From the NCBI RefSeq assembly GCF_000699445.3, contig NC_067201.1:15059501-15123500 (forward strand): 64,000 nt of DNA, written 5' to 3'. Both the position numbers and the translations under genes were made by a program. Shown here one piece after another: positions 23,101 through 30,885 of the stretch. The DNA comes from Schistosoma haematobium. Taxonomy: Eukaryota > Platyhelminthes > Trematoda > Strigeidida > Schistosomatidae. Position 1 is the stretch's first letter. Every line of letters starts with the position of its first letter. The notes below the pieces were generated by a model, which was not told the DNA's origin, did no database searches, and saw only the letters and a program-made list of their open reading frames with translations.

Positions 23101-23194
23101 TGAGCTTAACAGTCATTCTACAAGTAATGTGAAAACAATATTAGAAAATACCATAAGCGTACCTGATGAATGCTCCACCAAATACTTCGAACAT
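7889..23194 (-). CDS. MRPL3: Mitochondrial ribosomal protein uL3m (MRPL3), spliced gene
   Basis: uL3m binds 16S rRNA and is an early assembly protein of the mitochondrial large subunit. Joining exons 22781-23117, 21125-21395, 18135-18195, 13277-13388, 12640-12711 and 7889-8188 keeps phase at every junction and gives 383 residues from the ATG at 23116, against about 348 in human MRPL3. Landmarks in order are [58 protein letters not shown] with [21 protein letters not shown], then [18 protein letters not shown]. These are the diagnostic L3 signatures. An upstream exon ending at 23163 (ATG at 23194, donor CATCAG|gtacgc) would add 11 residues in frame. Differences from human are an insertion between the [10 protein letters not shown] and RFLVSP blocks and an acidic C-terminal tail. 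The introns hold LINEs of families A, B and B2 and two S repeats. Identity is very secure; the true start is not. Confidence 0.93.
8189..9840. other. uL3m intron, no recognised element except a SINE-like B box
   Basis: AT-rich intron. Near 8985-9010 the reverse strand contains 'aagttcgagttcc', a pol III B-box-like stretch, as in the tRNA-headed SINEs elsewhere in the window. Nothing else is recognised. Confidence 0.4.
9841..10705 (-). mobile_element. LINE family B2 3' fragment (antisense to 18357-19205)
   Basis: Read on the minus strand it encodes the C-terminal part of an RTE-type polyprotein: [30 protein letters not shown], then [15 protein letters not shown], followed by a tail resembling that of family S (a long 'aaataaataaataa' run near 9850-9872). 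The stretch from about 10000 to 10610 is almost identical to the inverted copy at 18490-19085. Relative to that copy it lacks a block of roughly 25 bases near 10611. Confidence 0.8.
10975..11445 (-). repeat. Family S short interspersed repeat, copy 2
   Basis: Minus-orientation copy. Its 5' end is near 11445 (gccctggtacg on the minus strand), and its 3' tail reads 'tgtaccattatctatgtgtt' and ends about 10980. It lies just 5' of the B2 LINE fragment in the same intron and ends in the same type of tail. Confidence 0.75.
11450..12639. other. uL3m intron, nothing recognised
   Basis: AT-rich intron sequence with scattered short open frames. No LINE, LTR or exon recognised. Confidence 0.45.
12640..12711 (-). 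CDS. MRPL3: uL3m exon encoding [15 protein letters not shown]
   Basis: Acceptor 'ttccatttttcag' precedes GGA GTA ATC, and donor 'GTAATG|gtaagcc' follows. The exon is 72 bases (24 codons), phase 0 to phase 0. It carries the G-K-R/K-M-x-G-x-M-G-N signature near the peptidyl-transferase-facing loop of L3 proteins. Confidence 0.93.
12925..12943. repeat. Short (TA)n microsatellite
   Basis: About nine TA units in the intron between the last two internal uL3m exons. Confidence 0.8.
13277..13388 (-). CDS. MRPL3: uL3m exon encoding [19 protein letters not shown]
   Basis: Acceptor 'cttcttacag' and donor 'ATTGAA|gtaagt'. The exon is 112 bases; its first base completes the ACC codon begun in the exon at 18135. 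It holds the most conserved L3 block (G-F-x-G-V, W-G-x-K-G-x-P-A-x-H-G, H-R-R). A LINE A fragment starts only about 70 bases upstream (in gene sense) of this acceptor. Confidence 0.95.
13458..14600 (+). mobile_element. LINE family A (RTE-like) RT fragment
   Basis: The plus strand reads [17 protein letters not shown], then [74 protein letters not shown] and YLGSIIDEQ. After that comes a deletion of about 30 codons relative to other copies, then [40 protein letters not shown] and a 'ggcgtaagtaacgtaacaag' tail. The FADD palm and the tail of GTAA-like repeats fit the RTE clade. It is 5'-truncated inside the RT domain and has frameshifts near 13860 and 14100. It sits in a uL3m intron, antisense to that gene. 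Confidence 0.85.
14650..15185. other. uL3m intron, nothing recognised
   Basis: AT-rich spacer between two LINE fragments. No coding or repeat signature seen. Confidence 0.4.
15190..16570 (+). mobile_element. LINE family B (RTE/SR2-like) 5'-truncated copy
   Basis: The translation reads [74 protein letters not shown], then the long open stretch 15782-16333 with [37 protein letters not shown] and [18 protein letters not shown]. After the stop come a short 3' UTR and a 'tgactgactgact' tail near 16551, as in RTE-clade elements. The YADD palm is present. Stops and one frame change make it inactive. It lies in the third coding intron of uL3m, antisense. Confidence 0.88.
16575..17229 (-). mobile_element. 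LINE family A 3' fragment, near-identical to 39190-39844
   Basis: Open frames at 16733-16978 and 16912-17100 (antisense shadows) are residue-for-residue the same as those at 39348-39593 and 39527-39715, so the two copies are nearly identical over about 650 bases. On the minus strand the sequence is the C-terminal RT region of family A, with the [21 protein letters not shown] block starting just past 17229, where similarity to the other copy decays. Confidence 0.8.
17310..18134. other. uL3m intron with a possible SINE remnant
   Basis: Mostly AT-rich. Around 17880-17930 there is 'gtgttcgaactcgtgacta', a reverse B-box-like sequence, suggesting a decayed antisense tRNA-headed SINE. No coding content is recognised. 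Confidence 0.4.
18135..18195 (-). CDS. MRPL3: uL3m micro-exon encoding [11 protein letters not shown]
   Basis: A 61-base exon: acceptor 'gtcttaaatttag' before GAACGCC and donor 'GCAAGAAC|gtaagt'. It completes the glycine codon split after 21125 (CCT G|GA) and leaves AC for the next exon. It aligns with the [20 protein letters not shown] segment of mammalian MRPL3. A plus-strand open frame over it (18010-18231) is a shadow. Confidence 0.92.
18357..19205 (+). mobile_element. LINE family B2 3' fragment, sense orientation
   Basis: Reads [55 protein letters not shown], then [17 protein letters not shown]. The 3' UTR ends in 'cttgtaccaatatttatgtg' and an 'aaataaaataaaataaa' tail. It is the partner of the inverted copy at 9841-10705. 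The 3' tail is shared with family S repeats. Confidence 0.82.
19352..19880 (+). repeat. Family S short interspersed repeat, copy 3
   Basis: Starts near 'ccaaatgccttggtacg', with internal blocks 'gaaatgctcccacatggcca' (near 19406) and 'attgagaggacgaaa' (near 19492). It ends 'cttgtaccaatgtctacgtg' followed by 'ttcgaataaataaaat'. It stands about 150 bases downstream of the B2 LINE with the related tail. Confidence 0.75.
19890..20500. other. uL3m intron, nothing firm recognised
   Basis: A 'ctgattccacgtcttggttt' block near 20142 matches the family B 3' region, so part of this stretch may be decayed LINE B. Otherwise featureless. Confidence 0.35.
20500..20920 (-). mobile_element. LINE family B 3' end fragment
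   Basis: Bases 20572-20885 are almost identical to 51694-52007, including the 3' UTR block 'gaaagattgcatataaggat'. On the minus strand it encodes the LGWGP-to-WLET end of the family B polyprotein. It is truncated at the 5' end near 20920. Confidence 0.8.
21125..21395 (-). CDS. MRPL3: uL3m exon encoding [10 protein letters not shown] to SPDAALKPG
   Basis: Acceptor 'tattcctatcag' and donor 'CCTG|gttagt'. The exon is 271 bases, phase 0 to phase 1. It begins [15 protein letters not shown], matching the VQDCHVLKYTSKE region of mammalian MRPL3. It then carries an [19 protein letters not shown] stretch absent from the human protein, and ends [16 protein letters not shown]. Confidence 0.92.
21396..22520. 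other. uL3m intron, nothing recognised
   Basis: AT-rich. A minus-strand open frame (22001-22204) contains ANYIGKTNY, a weak echo of a GIY-YIG motif, but no surrounding domain is visible. Confidence 0.35.
22525..22620 (+). repeat. tRNA-headed SINE-like fragment
   Basis: Contains 'gagcagtggcctgaaggttg' (A-box-like) and, about 50 bases on, 'aagttcgaaccttg' (B-box-like). This is the usual layout of the pol III promoter in schistosome SINEs. No ribozyme body follows. Confidence 0.4.
22781..23117 (-). CDS. MRPL3: uL3m exon with first methionine and [15 protein letters not shown]
   Basis: Acceptor 'cattacttgtag' just above 23117 and donor 'TTCCAG|gtgggt' at 22781/22780. It reads from ATG at 23116 through [14 protein letters not shown] and [17 protein letters not shown] to [10 protein letters not shown]. 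The GLIALKLGMMPLWTK stretch is the N-terminal start of the L3 fold in mammalian MRPL3. The acceptor immediately before the ATG implies at least one upstream exon. Confidence 0.92.
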
Positions 23195-23236
23195 TATTCG
23201 ATACTTTGAGATGGGTAGAATGACAAATCTTCCCAA
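23163..23236 (-). CDS. MRPL3: Possible 5' exon of uL3m
   Basis: The minus strand shows a donor 'TTCATCAG|gtacgc' at 23163. The frame continues in phase with the next exon (AG|A). An ATG at 23192-23194 gives 11 extra residues, [11 protein letters not shown]. The frame stays open further upstream (FVILPISKYRI) to an acceptor-like 'attactcag' near 23237, so the true start could lie further out. The donor and open phase are seen; the choice of start is inference. Confidence 0.5.
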
Positions 23237-23239
23237 AGG

Positions 23240-24680
23240 CTGAGTAATAAACAAATAAATATATTTGCGAAGACACTATTAAATAATCTGAAAGAGATAT
23301 TTAAAAACACAAATGTATCAAATTATCGTACAAGAAAATTTATTCTGTTGTAAAAGGGATGTAAACCAAAATCATATAAATAACTAAAACAAAGAATGAA
23401 ACACTATTAAATTAAGAGGATGAATAAAATGAGGCCCCTGATAGAAATAAAGACGTGGTATTCTTATTTAATATGGGTTGAATAGTTACTGACCTTTATT
23501 ATACATTAAAGCTTTTCAGATGAGATTAATGATGTATAACTAGCAAATTTACAACGTTAAGTTCACTTCACCTAAAGTGACCGGGATAACTCTGCTAATT
23601 TTTTGATCAGTAAACTATGTATTTAACACTAACAAATTCGAGTGTTCATGTTAATATTGAATAACGCATGAAATTGAAATATGACGAAATGAGTAGGACA
23701 TTATAGTATGAAAAATCTGTATTTTAAGTGTAAACGCTTGTACACCAAAACCAAAATTTATAGACGGACTAATGAAAATAAAAACAGAAAGTCAAAGATT
23801 TTTGTGCAAAGTTCATTCATTCATAAGCCTAAGTAGCACTTTGACATAAAAGCCGACGTCAGTTCATGATAAAAAAAAACCCTAACTCCTAAATCTCGAT
23901 CATAACCCTGACTCTTCACACTTTTGATCCAAGTTGGTTTTTTCAAAGCCATTAAAAAACTACTCAATCTCAAGCTCGTTTGATGAGACTATAATATATG
24001 GACGAGCCAATCAGAAGAGTTTGAGAGATTTCAATGTGACAGCACCAAGTTAAGTACCTGATGCTCACGTACGATCGCCTCACAGCGGATTACAGAGACG
24101 TAACAATTGGGCGACTATAATAAATGGGGCGACGGGACTATAGTTTATGGACGAACAAATCAGATTTAAGTTAGCAGGTCTTAAATTTTGGCGCTAAATT
24201 CATTCACTCATTTGACTAGAAACCGTTTCGTCACTATAACTGATGTCAATTCGTGATAAAAACATTGAATCTAATTTCTAACCTTAACGTTCAACTGTAA
24301 ATACTAGTACTAATTCCTTGCACTAATTTATAACCCTCATGTAGGTGGACATTTTCAAGACCATGTTAGCGTTGCTCAAAGATCGCCCATAAATTATAGC
24401 CTTAACGGTCAAAATGTGATTCAAGAAGAACTTACGTTGACCAATATAGATTACAACGTGCAGCCTCGAGGCTGTCAGATCTGGTAGGTCTACGTCTAAC
24501 ATAAAAGTCGTTAATGTGCTGGGTGTGTGAGTAGCCTTGAGATTATTTAGAAGAAAAAAAGACTCAGAAAGCACATTGAACCCACTTACATTTATCAACG
24601 GAAGTAAACGAAGAAAATTACAAGTAACACAGATGTGAGACAGACAATCCGATGTTTGCCCTCAAGGCCACAATTTGATA
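23240..24680. repeat. Intergenic DNA with copies of the unnamed ACAAATTATAGTCTCGCC-type repeat
   Basis: Reverse-sense motif copies lie near 23986-24006 ('gagactataatatatggacg'), 24136-24156 and, in a variant form, 24384-24404. Between 24120 and 24265 the sequence is the reverse complement of the block at 3483-3616 (ATCACGAATTGACATCAGTT, then GCGCCAAAAT, then the motif). No gene is recognised. Confidence 0.5.
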
Positions 24681-24689
24681 TACAACGTC

Positions 24690-26250
24690 CAATATGTGTT
24701 TACTACAGTCTAATCTCAAAGATTTTTATATTGGCATTTGGCTATTGTGGTCTTGTATCTTAAGTGGGATTTATTTTGAAAGAAGAGAAGTAAATATTTT
24801 TATTTCTACTTTTCCAATGACACCAGACTTCAATGGAACACCCTTTTGTTTAGATTCAGATTTGTGTAGTAAGCACAGGTCTATGGTCTTTTCTAGTATG
24901 CTTGTGTGAATGTCTATTCTTCTCTTGAATGAGTCACTTGAGGGTTTCGACACCATCGTTTCGTGTAACTGGTTCCAAAAATTAATGACTCGATGTAAAA
25001 ACCTGTATGCCACAGGTATTTTGTTCGTTCTTGGCTTTTCTACAAGCCTGCTATGTCCTCTGAGATGTCATAGTCTGTTAGGAATGAAAAAAGAGGATGT
25101 GTTGTGCCCAAAGTTATTTGTTAGTATTCTATACATCAAAAGCAGATCACCTCTTAATCTGCGATAGCACAGAGTAAAGAGGTCTAGATTTTCAAAACGC
25201 TCTCTGTACCTTTTCCAGGATATCCGAGTCGCCTTTTAAACAGAGGCTTGAAGCATGAACGCAGTTTTCAATCTTAGTTCTCACTAAGGTTTGTATAATA
25301 TGGTGATCATGGTATTATCTAACTTAATGAATATCCGTCTTAGAGCTCATAAGTTTCTAAACCACTCAGCTGCAACTTCGTGACAATGGGCCGTGGTCTT
25401 AAAACCATGACTCACAGTCACCTCAAGATTCTTGTGAGGTTGAATCATGGGTACAGGCACTTTTCTTATGTCGTGTCTAGCGACTTTGTATCACCAAAGT
25501 GCATGTATACGCACTTTACCGTCTTGATAGACAACATCCATTTTTTAGACCAGCTAATCAGAATATTTACGTCTTTCTGAAGTGCACATGTATCTGCGTC
25601 GCCTGTTATGTCTCGCCAGATTTATGCATCACCAACGTATATTGACACTGAAGACTCAACTATACTTAGGTCATTTACATACAGTATAAAAAGTAAAGGA
25701 CCTAAGACAGAACCTTACGATACCCCACTATGTACTGGTCTCCAGGTGGAGCACTTAGAACTTACTCTTACTTTCTGTCTACGACCTACCAGGAAATCCT
25801 TAATCCATTTTGGGAAAGGTTCGGCATTTCACAAGTTTTCCAGATTCAAGAGCAGTATATTTGTTGGGACCTTATCAAATGCTTTGCTGAAGTTGACAAC
25901 ATCCACTGATTTTCCATTAGCTAGAGCCTCTATCCATTGCTCATTTGCTATGAGGAGGTTTGTCGTGTAAGACAAACCTTTTTTAAAACCATGTTGTTCA
26001 CTGTTTAACTAGTTGTTGGTTCCCATGAATGTCATTATGGCCTTTTTGACTATTCTTTCCGATGTTTTAACCCCGACACTCATGAGGTTGACAGGTCTGT
26101 AGTTTGATGGAAATTGGCATGGTCTCCCTAACTTTTATAGGTTCCCGGTAATAGCCTTTAAAAGTTATTATCGTAGTAAGAATTTATATCATCCAGAACA
26201 CCTATAACTCTGGAATTAATTTCTATCTAGTTGTTCATATAACTATTGAC
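24690..26250 (-). mobile_element. LINE family D (CR1-like) fragment
   Basis: The minus strand reads NGFKKGLSYTTNLLIANEQW, FSKAFDKVPTNILLL, SGVSYGSVLGPLLFILYVND, then a palm with YVGDA in place of YVDDA, then KWMLSIKTVKC. After a gap it ends with RFLHRVINFWNQLHETMVS and SFKRRIDIHTS, the usual CR1/Jockey-type C-terminus. Stops are scattered. The palm substitution and decay make it inactive. Confidence 0.75.
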
Positions 26251-26259
26251 CATCGCTAA

Positions 26260-26799
26260 AACGAAATTGTCAGAAACCCGAAAAATCACTAGTGTTAGAA
26301 TGGATCATGAATATGCGAAGTTTATCAATGCTGATGTCCGCAACCTCTTATTAGGCAGAAACCGCAAACCTGATAAAACCGAACCTAGAAAATGAAGGGA
26401 GAAGTCGAATTATAAATAGTGGTGAATATGTCCATTTCCATTTAGTTTAAACTTACTTGTCGTAAAGCATTCGAAGTAGGGCGTACCCAAACAAATGCTA
26501 AATGCGCATCCAGTTGCTTTAATTCAGGACTTACAAAGTTAGTATTGTAACAGCTTAGGTTGATTAGTTAAGTGTTGACCTCAAACAACTAAGTATATAT
26601 CAAAACAATGGAGCTCAAGTAATAACTCATTTCCTTATTTCGTATAGGCATCATATTTAATATTATCCTAAAAAGCTGTGTGTTTGAACGGGTAACCTAT
26701 TCACCTCTTCACTGTTAGTCTGGTTTCTTGTACCAATAAAAGGAGGGTTGTCTACAGGCACGAAGGTATCAACGTCCAAGATTCATAAAGTGAATTTTG
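26260..26799. other. Spacer between LINE D and the outer LTR element
   Basis: AT-rich with no recognised coding content. Confidence 0.35.
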
Positions 26800-26803
26800 A
26801 GGA

Positions 26804-27187
26804 TGTAGGGCCAGTGAAATGTCACTGAGCCCTAGCCAAATCATCCGGTAGTTGGATCACTGAATGTCGAACAGATCATCGCTCCCTGCCAAGGTCATGT
26901 ACAAGCAACGCGCATTAGTTAATCATACGCCATGGACTGGCTCATGCGGCAGTGGTCTTACTTTCGCTTGTATCTACTTTAACTAATATATTTCTGTAAT
27001 AACGTCCTTTGTGTTGTACAGTCTTCAAAGCATCTATAGTACCTTGTAACGTCAATGGGGGTAGTCCACGTAAGGTGCTGACCACGAGTTGTGACTTCGA
27101 CGTTAGTTGGTTCGTCACACTATTCACGTCTAACTCGAGTAGGCCTCCAATCATTTCGACATAGATCATCAACGTTGGTGATTTACA
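26804..27187 (+). repeat. 5' LTR of the outer element
   Basis: 384 bases, TG...CA termini. It differs from the right LTR at one base only (T at 27121 against C at 38917). The single difference implies recent insertion. Confidence 0.9.
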
Positions 27188-27844
27188 CTAGTGAGCAAGA
27201 CTTCGAATAACGCATTCCATCACTATAATCTTTATTATTGCATTCTATACTTATTCTTTTTAATTTTTATCATCGCCCATGTTAATCTATCACTGTGAAC
27301 TTTCGTTGCTCCATGTTAATGTTGATTAGTATTTAAACTTAAATACTTAGTTCAATCGACAGAACTAACCAATCAACTACGATTATAATCGGCTATCGTG
27401 GTTCTTTAACAAGCATTAGCAGCATGTAAATGCTCCTGTGTAATATGTCTGTTAAAATATCAACCACTCGTGAGTATAACCACAAGGCAACACGAACGCA
27501 CATCTGTTTGTAACTTATCCACTGGTGTAAATAAGACAAGAATAACTATCGACTATAAATTCATCTTTCTGCTTAACCACTATCCACTAGAATGTTTTGC
27601 TTTTTATTACCACTGCCTGCCTAATTTCCAATCGCTGAGTTCCATGGCCAAACAGAGGATACGAATGCTAGAAATTCACGGTGAGTTTGAACTATAAATT
27701 TCCTGCGATCTTAGATCTCGTTCAGACTGTTCGTCAGGTAATGCTATGTATTCGGCTTACATTAATTCTGGACTTATACAAATTCAGTCTACAACACTGT
27801 GTTGATCGAAAAATTTAATCAACAGTACCTCGTACATAATCCAG

Positions 27845-28161
27845 TGTAGCGGTAAATAAATCCCTAAAATAAATAGCTCTGTAAGTTTTCGACATTGGAT
27901 GCTGACCATATGTTTTAGTGGACTCATCTAGCTGAAGGCGCTCGGTCAGGCATCCGCACCAGATCACGTGTGGTAACGCCGTGCTTAACATCAACCGCAA
28001 TCGCTAGCCAGATTAGATCAGAGAATTCCGGTATATTGGTCATCGCCAAATATACTCTTCCGATCTCCTCGACTCTGTCTTTTGATTTCTCTTGGTGGGA
28101 ACGAAATATATTAGGTGTTACTGGTAGAAGCGTTGTCAAACACTGAATACCTGTGACATCA
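27845..28161 (+). repeat. 5' LTR of the inner gypsy element
   Basis: 317 bases beginning TGTAGCGG and ending GACATCA. AATAAA-type signals lie near the start (AAATAAATC and AAATAAATAG). One base differs from the 3' LTR: C at 27998 against T at 32912. Confidence 0.93.
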
Positions 28162-28165
28162 TCAT

Positions 28166-28184
28166 TGGTGAGACCGACGTGATC
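28166..28184 (+). promoter_or_regulatory. Primer-binding site, tRNA-Trp-like
   Basis: TGGTGAGACCGACGTGATC begins four bases after the LTR. From my knowledge of animal tRNA-Trp 3' ends, about 17 of 19 positions match the expected complement. tRNA-Trp is the known primer type of the CsRn1 clade. The tRNA match was not computed. Confidence 0.7.
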
Positions 28185-28345
28185 TGGTACACCTAATTGC
28201 AACTGTGAGTCTGTTCCTTTTTGGGATTTTTATATATCATTGCCTTTATTTTTTATTTTTTTTAACATTGTGATTTTTTTTTCGTGTTTTTTCTTGGATA
28301 TATATATATTTTCCCCTCGTTCATTATCGTACTTCATACTTCATC

Positions 28346-29179
28346 ATGACTGAACAGACACCTAAAGTACTCAAGCTTAAGACTTTGTCCCCACCTTCGT
28401 TTCAACTGATGCCTTTCTGGCCCGACAACATCGAAGCCTGGTTTTGCTACGCAGAAGCCGACTTCTCCGAGCACGGCGTGATCGACACACGTGCACAATT
28501 CCTCGCAGTAGTCAAGGCACTACCGCGCGAATTCAACAGGTACGTAACACCTAGTATGTTTACTAGTGATGTTTCCGATCCTTACGAAATCTTAAAACGC
28601 TCGATTCTTAAACGAGGAGACCTAACCGATCGACAAAGGTTAGATCAACTCTTCAATAACATCGACCTGCAACACGGTTCTGCGACGGACGTGTTGCAAC
28701 GGATGAGAGAGGTTATGGGCCCAAGAACTTTCGACGATGGTCTATTCAAACAACTCTTCTTGTCAAAACTTCCCCAACAGGTGCAAGCAGTTCTGGTCTT
28801 GTTCCAGAACAACGGCTTAGACGAGCTAGCTGCATCTGCCGACCGCATTCTAGAAATTACGAAACCTTCTACTACCGAGGTATTTTCAGTCAAAGAAAAG
28901 CCTAACACGACTCAGAATGATATAACCGACTTATGTCACACACTCACGCGTTATCTTAGTCTTCGTACCGACCGTAAGAGATCGCGCACACCACGTAGAA
29001 GCATTTCTCGTAAGCGATCTGTCTCTAGACCACGAGAAACAGATAACCCCGACTGGTGTTGGTATCATAACCAGTATGGAAAGTTTTCCAGAAATTGCAG
29101 AAAACCCTGCAATTTTCCCAACACGAAACCGACTGATTCGAAAAACAATTCGGGAAACTTCCAAGCCGGCACGCGTTAA
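28346..29179 (+). CDS. gag: Gag-like protein of the inner gypsy element
   Basis: A 277-residue frame from ATG 28346. The N-terminal two thirds is a capsid-like region: [17 protein letters not shown] near residue 16 is typical of animal Ty3/gypsy Gag, followed by [20 protein letters not shown] near 150-170. A basic arginine/serine stretch (about 210-232) leads to a zinc knuckle variant at about 238-255, C-x2-H-x9-C-x3-C, the CHCC form reported for CsRn1/Kabuki elements instead of the usual CCHC. Gag would assemble the virus-like particle and bind RNA. The start codon follows a pyrimidine-rich leader. The 3' end overlaps the pol frame by about 43 bases. Confidence 0.9.
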   Translation: MTEQTPKVLKLKTLSPPSFQLMPFWPDNIEAWFCYAEADFSEHGVIDTRAQFLAVVKALPREFNRYVTPSMFTSDVSDPYEILKRSILKRGDLTDRQRLDQLFNNIDLQHGSATDVLQRMREVMGPRTFDDGLFKQLFLSKLPQQVQAVLVLFQNNGLDELAASADRILEITKPSTTEVFSVKEKPNTTQNDITDLCHTLTRYLSLRTDRKRSRTPRRSISRKRSVSRPRETDNPDWCWYHNQYGKFSRNCRKPCNFPNTKPTDSKNNSGNFQAGTR

Positions 29180-30885
29180 CGGCAACCGTAGCCGGCGAAC
29201 AAAGCCGTCTGTTATTCGTCACAGATGTGACAACGAGAGTTCGCTACCTCGTCGACACTGGCGCAGAAGTTAGCGTTCTCCCAGCAAATCCTAACGACCG
29301 ACTACACGAATCGACCCTAAACTTACAGGCGGCAAACGGAAAACCGATCGCTACGTATGGCAAAAGGTACGTTTACCTTAACGTGGGTTTACGCAAAGCC
29401 ATCCACTGGATTTTCGTTGTTGCAGATGTATCTATGCCAATCATTGGTATGGATCTTCTACAACACCATAATCTGATCATCGACACGCGCAAACGGAGGC
29501 TAGTAGACGGGAACACTAATTTGTCCGTTTGCGTAACTTCTTTTACTGGTTGTAGAGTATCCCCAGTCCCAATTAGGCATATGATAGACCCACTCTATCA
29601 ACCACTACTCGATAAGTACCCTGGGATACAACAAACTCAACCGAAACTACCGTGTGTAACCAGCAACGTTACACATCACATCACGACTACAGGACCACCT
29701 GTATTCTCTAAAGCACGACGACTAGCTCCTGAAAAGCTAAGGTTAGCGAAAAACGAATTCGATCACATGATGGACTTAGGAATCATACGACCGGCAAGTA
29801 GCCCATATGCATCTCCGTTGCACATGGTCCCTAAAAAGGACAGCAACGATTGGCGTCCAACTGGTGACTATCGGCGATTGAACGCGAAAACCATTCCCGA
29901 TCGTTACCCGTTGCCTCACATTCACGATTTGACAGCTACCTTGAAAGGTACAATTGTCTTTTCGAAAATCGACTTGGTTAAAGCGTATAACCAAATCCCT
30001 ATGGCTACTGACGACATACCGAAAACAGCTATCATAACTCCTTTCGGACTCTATGAATTTTTGCGAATGTCTTTCGGTCTAAGGAATGCTGCTCAAACAT
30101 TCCAAAGATTCATAGACGACGTTTTTCGAGGTCTCAACTTCGTACACGCGTATGTTGATGACTGTCTAATCGCAAGTCCGGACAGAGAAACACATCTCAA
30201 GCATCTGGATCTTGTTTTCGAACGACTTCAAAAACATGGCATTACTGTAAACGTTCAGAAATGCCAATTCGGAACCGACTCGTTAGACTTTCTGGGACAC
30301 ACTATCGATGCTCAAGGCATTCGACCTCTTAGGACCAAAGTGGCGGCCATTCTGGATTACCCAGAACCGAACACCGTCAAGCAATTACGCACGTTTAACG
30401 GCCTGGTAAGTTTCTATAGACGTTTCATACCCAAATGCGCATTACTTATGAAACCTCTGACCGACCAACTTCGTGGAAATGCGAAATCCATTAATTTGGA
30501 CGACACCGCACGAAAAGCATTCTCCACAGTTAAGGAACTGATTGCTAAAGCAACAATGCTCGCATATCAGGACAGCGAAGCACCCATTAGTATCGCCGTA
30601 GACGCATCGGACTCGGCAATCGGTGGCGTCTTACAACAATGGGTTAACAACTCCTGGCAACCCTTGGCATTTTTCTCTAGAAGGTTGCTAGACACCGAAT
30701 CGAGGTACAGCACATTCGGTAGGGAACTCCTAGCTATGTATTGTGCTGTACGGCATTTCCAACACTACATCGAAGGCCGTGAATTCACTCTTTTCACGGA
30801 CCATAAACCGCTCACTTTCTCGTTAAGCTCTCCTTCTGACAAGTACTCTCCCCGTGAGTCTCGACAACTGGACTACATTTCGTAG
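29137..30885 (+). CDS. pol: Pol, protease-RT-RNase H part, ended by TAG
   Basis: The frame is open from 29137, although the first ATG-like start lies near 29227. The order is aspartic protease with [12 protein letters not shown] (29245-29280), then reverse transcriptase: [38 protein letters not shown], and the palm [11 protein letters not shown] near 30151-30183. The thumb/connection has [13 protein letters not shown] and [10 protein letters not shown]. RNase H has [18 protein letters not shown], then FGRELLAMY and FTDHKPLTF, with the aspartate and glutamate positions expected of gypsy RNase H. The TAG at 30883-30885 falls right after LDYIS, at the end of RNase H. The same frame continues on the other side, so this is one point nonsense change and not the natural end. 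Confidence 0.92.
   Translation, partial: FEKQFGKLPSRHALTATVAGEQSRLLFVTDVTTRVRYLVDTGAEVSVLPANPNDRLHESTLNLQAANGKPIATYGKRYVYLNVGLRKAIHWIFVVADVSMPIIGMDLLQHHNLIIDTRKRRLVDGNTNLSVCVTSFTGCRVSPVPIRHMIDPLYQPLLDKYPGIQQTQPKLPCVTSNVTHHITTTGPPVFSKARRLAPEKLRLAKNEFDHMMDLGIIRPASSPYASPLHMVPKKDSNDWRPTGDYRRLNAKTIPDRYPLPHIHDLTATLKGTIVFSKIDLVKAYNQIPMATDDIPKTAIITPFGLYEFLRMSFGLRNAAQTFQRFIDDVFRGLNFVHAYVDDCLIASPDRETHLKHLDLVFERLQKHGITVNVQKCQFGTDSLDFLGHTIDAQGIRPLRTKVAAILDYPEPNTVKQLRTFNGLVSFYRRFIPKCALLMKPLTDQLRGNAKSINLDDTARKAFSTVKELIAKATMLAYQDSEAPISIAVDASDSAIGGVLQQWVNNSWQPLAFFSRRLLDTESRYSTFGRELLAMYCAVRHFQHYIEGREFTLFTDHKPLTFSLSSPSDKYSPRESRQLDYIS
29140..29146 (+). promoter_or_regulatory. Candidate -1 ribosomal frameshift site, gag to pol
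   Basis: Pol is in the -1 frame relative to gag. The overlap runs from just after the pol-frame TGA at 29134-29136 to the gag stop at 29177-29179. Inside it, at the start of the overlap, lies G-AAA-AAC in gag phase. The A-site codon AAC can re-pair perfectly after slippage; the P-site match is imperfect. No downstream pseudoknot was computed. Confidence 0.55.

Noticed and set aside
26942..27172. Minus-strand 76-codon frame, repeated at 38738-38968, as a gene pair
   Set aside because: Both lie inside the 384-bp LTRs, which explains the duplication.
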